A stretch of 64,000 nucleotides of DNA from positions 144,854 to 208,853 of the forward strand of contig CAYGDP010000005.1 in assembly GCA_964348665.1 (NCBI GenBank). Reading direction: 5' to 3'. The notes under the pieces were generated by a model. It was not told the DNA's origin. It ran no database searches and worked only from the letters and a program-made list of their open reading frames with translations. Below are positions 61,542 to 64,000 of this stretch, piece by piece (the first letter of the stretch is position 1; every line of letters begins with the position of its first letter). The translations under genes were made by a program, and so were the position numbers. This DNA is from CAYGDP01 sp964348665. GTDB taxonomy: Bacteria > Verrucomicrobiota > Verrucomicrobiia > Palsa-1439 > CAYGDP01.

Positions 61542-62642
61542 TTACCACAACTCGTTCGGACCCGCGGGAACCCGGACGGCGTCGGCCGGTTCCTCTGCAA
61601 ACGAGGGCGCCATCGGCGGCGGTGCGAATTGAGGACGTAATCGCCGGTTTTCATCGAGAAACTTGGCCCGCCATTCCCGAAAGGCGGCGACAATCTCATC
61701 GAACTCCGCGCGCGAGCCGAGCATGGAGGTGCGCCGGTTAAATTCCGCCGATGGCCCGAGCCGCTTCGAGTATTGTTTGGCGATCTTGCGAAACATGCGG
61801 CAGCCGAGGTCTTCGCCGAATACTTGCACCATCAAATCGAGATGGCGATTCATCACGGCCACAAGTTCGTCGAACGTTGGTTCGGGCGGTAGTTCGCCGG
61901 TCGAGAGGTAATGCGCGGTGTGCCGGAAAATCCATGGATTGTAAAACGCGCCGCGGCCAATGCTGATCGCGGTCGCGCCGGTCTCCTCGAACATGATTTT
62001 TGCCGCCTGCGGCGTGGTAATGTCGCCGTTGGCTACGACAGGAATCGTGTGGATTACCTCGACGACCGAGCGGATGCCCGCGAGATTAACTTTTCCAGAA
62101 AAACCTTGCTGGCGGGTCCGTCCATGAATGGCAATCGCGGCGACACCGATGTCTTCCAGAGATCGGGCGAGGTCTGGTGCGGTCAGGTTCGAATCGTCCC
62201 AGCCAAGCCGCATCTTACACGTAACCGGAATCTTGACGGCATCCACCATCATTTTGACCATGCCGACGGCTTTTTCGTGGTCGTTCATCAGGGCCGAGCC
62301 GCTGCCGGTGTGGCAGACCTTTCGCGCGGGGCAACCCATGTTCACATCCACCGCCTCCACGCCGAGTCCCTCCAGCACGACCGCCGCATCGCGCATCTCC
62401 TCCGGCACGGTGCCAAACAGTTGCACGGCCAACGGCTTGTCTTCGGGGCAAGTTTCAATGAGCTTAAATGCCTTTCGATTCTTCTCGAGCAAAGAGCGCG
62501 CGTTGACCAAATCGGTGGTGCACAGGCCGACGCCGCCAATCTCGCGGATGACCCGCCGGAACGGGAGGTTCGTGTATCCGGCCAGCGGCGAAAGAAACAA
62601 ATTCGACACCAGCGATAGATTTTTCAATGCGAATGTCGTCAT
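61542..62642 (-). CDS. dus: tRNA-dihydrouridine synthase (DusB-like)
   Basis: A 366-residue FMN enzyme that reduces uridine in tRNA. Conserved: LSPLAGYTNLPFRRVIREIG, VQLFGTVPEEM, DVNMGCPARKV (catalytic Cys), GSALMND, IPVTCKMRLGWDD, AIAIHGRTRQQGFSG and VVANGDI, then ISIGRGAFYNPWIF in the FMN phosphate site. A C-terminal extension of about 50 residues, Pro-rich at the end, follows the helical domain. It ends 42 bp from maf. Confidence 0.93.
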   Translation of the reverse strand: MTTFALKNLSLVSNLFLSPLAGYTNLPFRRVIREIGGVGLCTTDLVNARSLLEKNRKAFKLIETCPEDKPLAVQLFGTVPEEMRDAAVVLEGLGVEAVDVNMGCPARKVCHTGSGSALMNDHEKAVGMVKMMVDAVKIPVTCKMRLGWDDSNLTAPDLARSLEDIGVAAIAIHGRTRQQGFSGKVNLAGIRSVVEVIHTIPVVANGDITTPQAAKIMFEETGATAISIGRGAFYNPWIFRHTAHYLSTGELPPEPTFDELVAVMNRHLDLMVQVFGEDLGCRMFRKIAKQYSKRLGPSAEFNRRTSMLGSRAEFDEIVAAFREWRAKFLDENRRLRPQFAPPPMAPSFAEEPADAVRVPAGPNELW

Positions 62643-62663
62643 TTGATAATTGCCGTGTTTGTC

Positions 62664-63077
62664 TTACTCCACATTCACCCGACCACGAAGCTGTTTTTTT
62701 TGCGATTGCCGCGCTTTGTTTTCCAGCATTCGCTCCTTGGCCCGTCGCGATCGCTTTCGCTTTTGCCTGCGGATTTTCTCCCGTTGCGATCGCTCGGCCT
62801 CGACAAAACCTCGCTGCCGACGCTCGATTTTATCGAGCAGGATGCGACGGGCGAGAAAGCGATTGAGACCTTGCGACCGTTCCGTCTGGCATCGCACCCG
62901 CAGCCCGGTGGGGCGGTGGACGAGCATGACGGCGGTGGATGTTTTGTTGACGTTCTGCCCGCCGTGGCCGCTGGAATGGACAAAGGTCTCGTCAATCTCC
63001 TCCTCGCGCACGCCCAACTGCGTCATGCGCGCAAGGAGCTGCGATTCCTTTTGTTCGGATACGGGAAACCGGCTCAT
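62664..63077 (-). CDS. Release-factor-like protein with GGQ motif
   Basis: A 137-residue protein consisting only of the peptidyl-tRNA hydrolysing domain of release factors. The motif is SSGHGGQNVNKTSTAV (about residues 35-50, catalytic GGQ), followed by GLRVRCQTERSQGLNRFLARRIL and a very basic C-terminal tail (about 85-130). It lacks the codon-reading domains, as in ArfB and its relatives, so it probably rescues stalled ribosomes. It lies 21 bp upstream of the dus gene in the same direction. Confidence 0.87.
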   Translation of the reverse strand: MSRFPVSEQKESQLLARMTQLGVREEEIDETFVHSSGHGGQNVNKTSTAVMLVHRPTGLRVRCQTERSQGLNRFLARRILLDKIERRQRGFVEAERSQREKIRRQKRKRSRRAKERMLENKARQSQKKQLRGRVNVE

Positions 63078-63115
63078 GGCCGCAATGTCCGCGATTTATG
63101 CGGAAACATCAAGCG

Positions 63116-64000
63116 CTACACCGCTTGCCCTGCCGCGTAGCCCGAAGCCCACGCCCACTGGAAATTATAGCCGCCCAGCCAACCTGTCACATCAACGACT
63201 TCACCGATAAAATACAGACCCGGCACGCGCCGCGCTGCCATGGTTTTGGAGGACAGCTCGCCGGTGTCCACACCGCCTAGCGTGACTTCGGCCTTTGCAT
63301 ATCCCTCTGTGCCGTTCGGGTACACCTCCCAATGATGGAGACGGTCGGCAATCGTTTCCAGTTCCGTTTGGGAGAAGCGATGGAGAGGACGCGAGGGAGC
63401 AAAATGTTCGCACCACGCCTGTGCGAACCGACGCGGTAGATGTTGGCTTAAGACATTACTCAATTCCATTTCACTTCGCACACCGAGAATGTCGCGCGCG
63501 GAATGGTCAGGCAGGAGATTGACCTGGATCGGCTCGCCCTCGCGGCAGTAGTTGGAGATCTGCAGAATGGCCGGCCCGCTCAGGCCGCGATGTGTCAGGA
63601 GAATGTTTTCCCGAAAACTTACGCCGTGGCAACTGGTGATGGTATCCACGGAAACCCCGCTTAGATCGTTGTACGCAGGGTTGAGAGTGAGCGGCACGAG
63701 GCCGGGACGGGATTCGATCAGTTTGAGGTCAAATTGTTTGGCAATTCGATAACCAAAATCCGTCGCGCCCAGTTTGGGGAAGGAGAGGCCGCCGGTGGCG
63801 ATGACGAGAGACTCGCAAGTGAATTGGCCGAGGTTCGTTTGGACGTGGAAGCCGGAGGCACCGCCAATTTTTTCAACGCGGCAATTCAGTAGAATCTCGA
63901 CGCGCGCGTCGGCACATTCCTTCTGAAGCATCGCGACGATTTCGCGCGAGCTGCCGTCGCAGAAAAGCTGGCCGAGTTTCTTTTCGTGATATCGGATGCC
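63116..64000 (-). CDS. HI0933/YhiN-family flavoprotein, 5' part outside window
   Basis: NAD(P)/FAD-dependent oxidoreductase of the HI0933-like (aminoacetone oxidase-like) family. The frame is open to the right edge, and the first visible residues (YHEKKLGQLFCDGSSREIV) match the interior of the family, so the N-terminal FAD GxGxxG is missing. Visible: LVIATGGLSFPKLGATDFGY, SVDTITSCHGVSF, LLTHRGLSGPAILQIS, and the final FAD segment GLYFIGEVVDVTGWLGGYNF. Substrate not known for most members. The small release-factor-like gene lies 38 bp downstream. Confidence 0.9.
   Translation of the reverse strand, partial: GIRYHEKKLGQLFCDGSSREIVAMLQKECADARVEILLNCRVEKIGGASGFHVQTNLGQFTCESLVIATGGLSFPKLGATDFGYRIAKQFDLKLIESRPGLVPLTLNPAYNDLSGVSVDTITSCHGVSFRENILLTHRGLSGPAILQISNYCREGEPIQVNLLPDHSARDILGVRSEMELSNVLSQHLPRRFAQAWCEHFAPSRPLHRFSQTELETIADRLHHWEVYPNGTEGYAKAEVTLGGVDTGELSSKTMAARRVPGLYFIGEVVDVTGWLGGYNFQWAWASGYAAGQAV

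Overview
The window looks like a chromosomal segment of a free-living Gram-negative bacterium of the Planctomycetota/Verrucomicrobiota/Chlamydiota group, most likely Verrucomicrobiota. This is inferred from gene content: a MoxR/DUF58/BatA/VWA operon with a squalene-cyclase-repeat protein, several TPR and DUF2079 membrane proteins, an orphan HNH endonuclease, a type IV pilus locus with very large PilX-like proteins, and intergenic palindromic repeats. No rRNA, phage, CRISPR array or complete insertion sequence is visible. Neighbouring genes very often overlap by 4 bp (ATGA or GTGA), and this was used to choose several starts.

Layout. 1-9.7 kb: nadB (5' end outside the window), a membrane-anchored metallophosphoesterase, an HNH endonuclease, a secreted transglutaminase-like protein with a YcxB-like partner, a RoxA-like di-haem cytochrome c, an M24 aminopeptidase and an FkbM methyltransferase. 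9.7-18.7 kb: a TPR/glycosyltransferase protein, a 5'-nucleotidase, pilC, a sigma-54 response regulator, an AT-richer Ser/Thr kinase and a TatD-family hydrolase resembling EboB. 18.9-28.8 kb: a leftward operon of squalene-repeat protein, YdjY-like protein, MoxR ATPase fused to a zinc ribbon, DUF58, BatA-like protein and VWA/amidotransferase-like protein, with a small secreted-protein gene on the opposite strand inside it. 28.9 kb: tRNA-Val(CAC). 29.2-37.7 kb: surface-sugar genes (rfbF, rfbG, an RmlC-like cupin and rfbH for a CDP-3,6-dideoxyhexose, a GT2 enzyme, and two polytopic membrane proteins).

38-49.2 kb: the type IV pilus locus. It has two major-type pilins, pilM, pilN-, pilO- and pilP-like genes, a pilQ secretin, pilV- and pilW-like pseudopilins and two large PilX-like proteins. 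It ends with a convergent sigma-54 activator whose receiver has Asn at the phosphoacceptor position. The first pilin gene has a near-perfect sigma-54 (-24/-12) promoter, while pilM has a good sigma-70-type promoter. A terminator separates the two pilin genes. This suggests separate control of pilin supply and of the assembly machine.

49.2-64 kb: mostly housekeeping genes. They are an S2P-like protease with CBS domains, a CCA-adding-type nucleotidyltransferase, a TIM-barrel isomerase, a lipid-flippase-like protein, rpsU, parB (no parA next to it), an ankyrin protein, a DUF362 protein, a TPR lipoprotein, an ABC-F ATPase, maf, dus, an RF-like GGQ protein and a YhiN/HI0933-type flavoprotein cut by the window edge. 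Intergenic spaces carry a family of GC-rich paired palindromes, one of them inside a 118-bp element with perfect 14-bp terminal inverted repeats.
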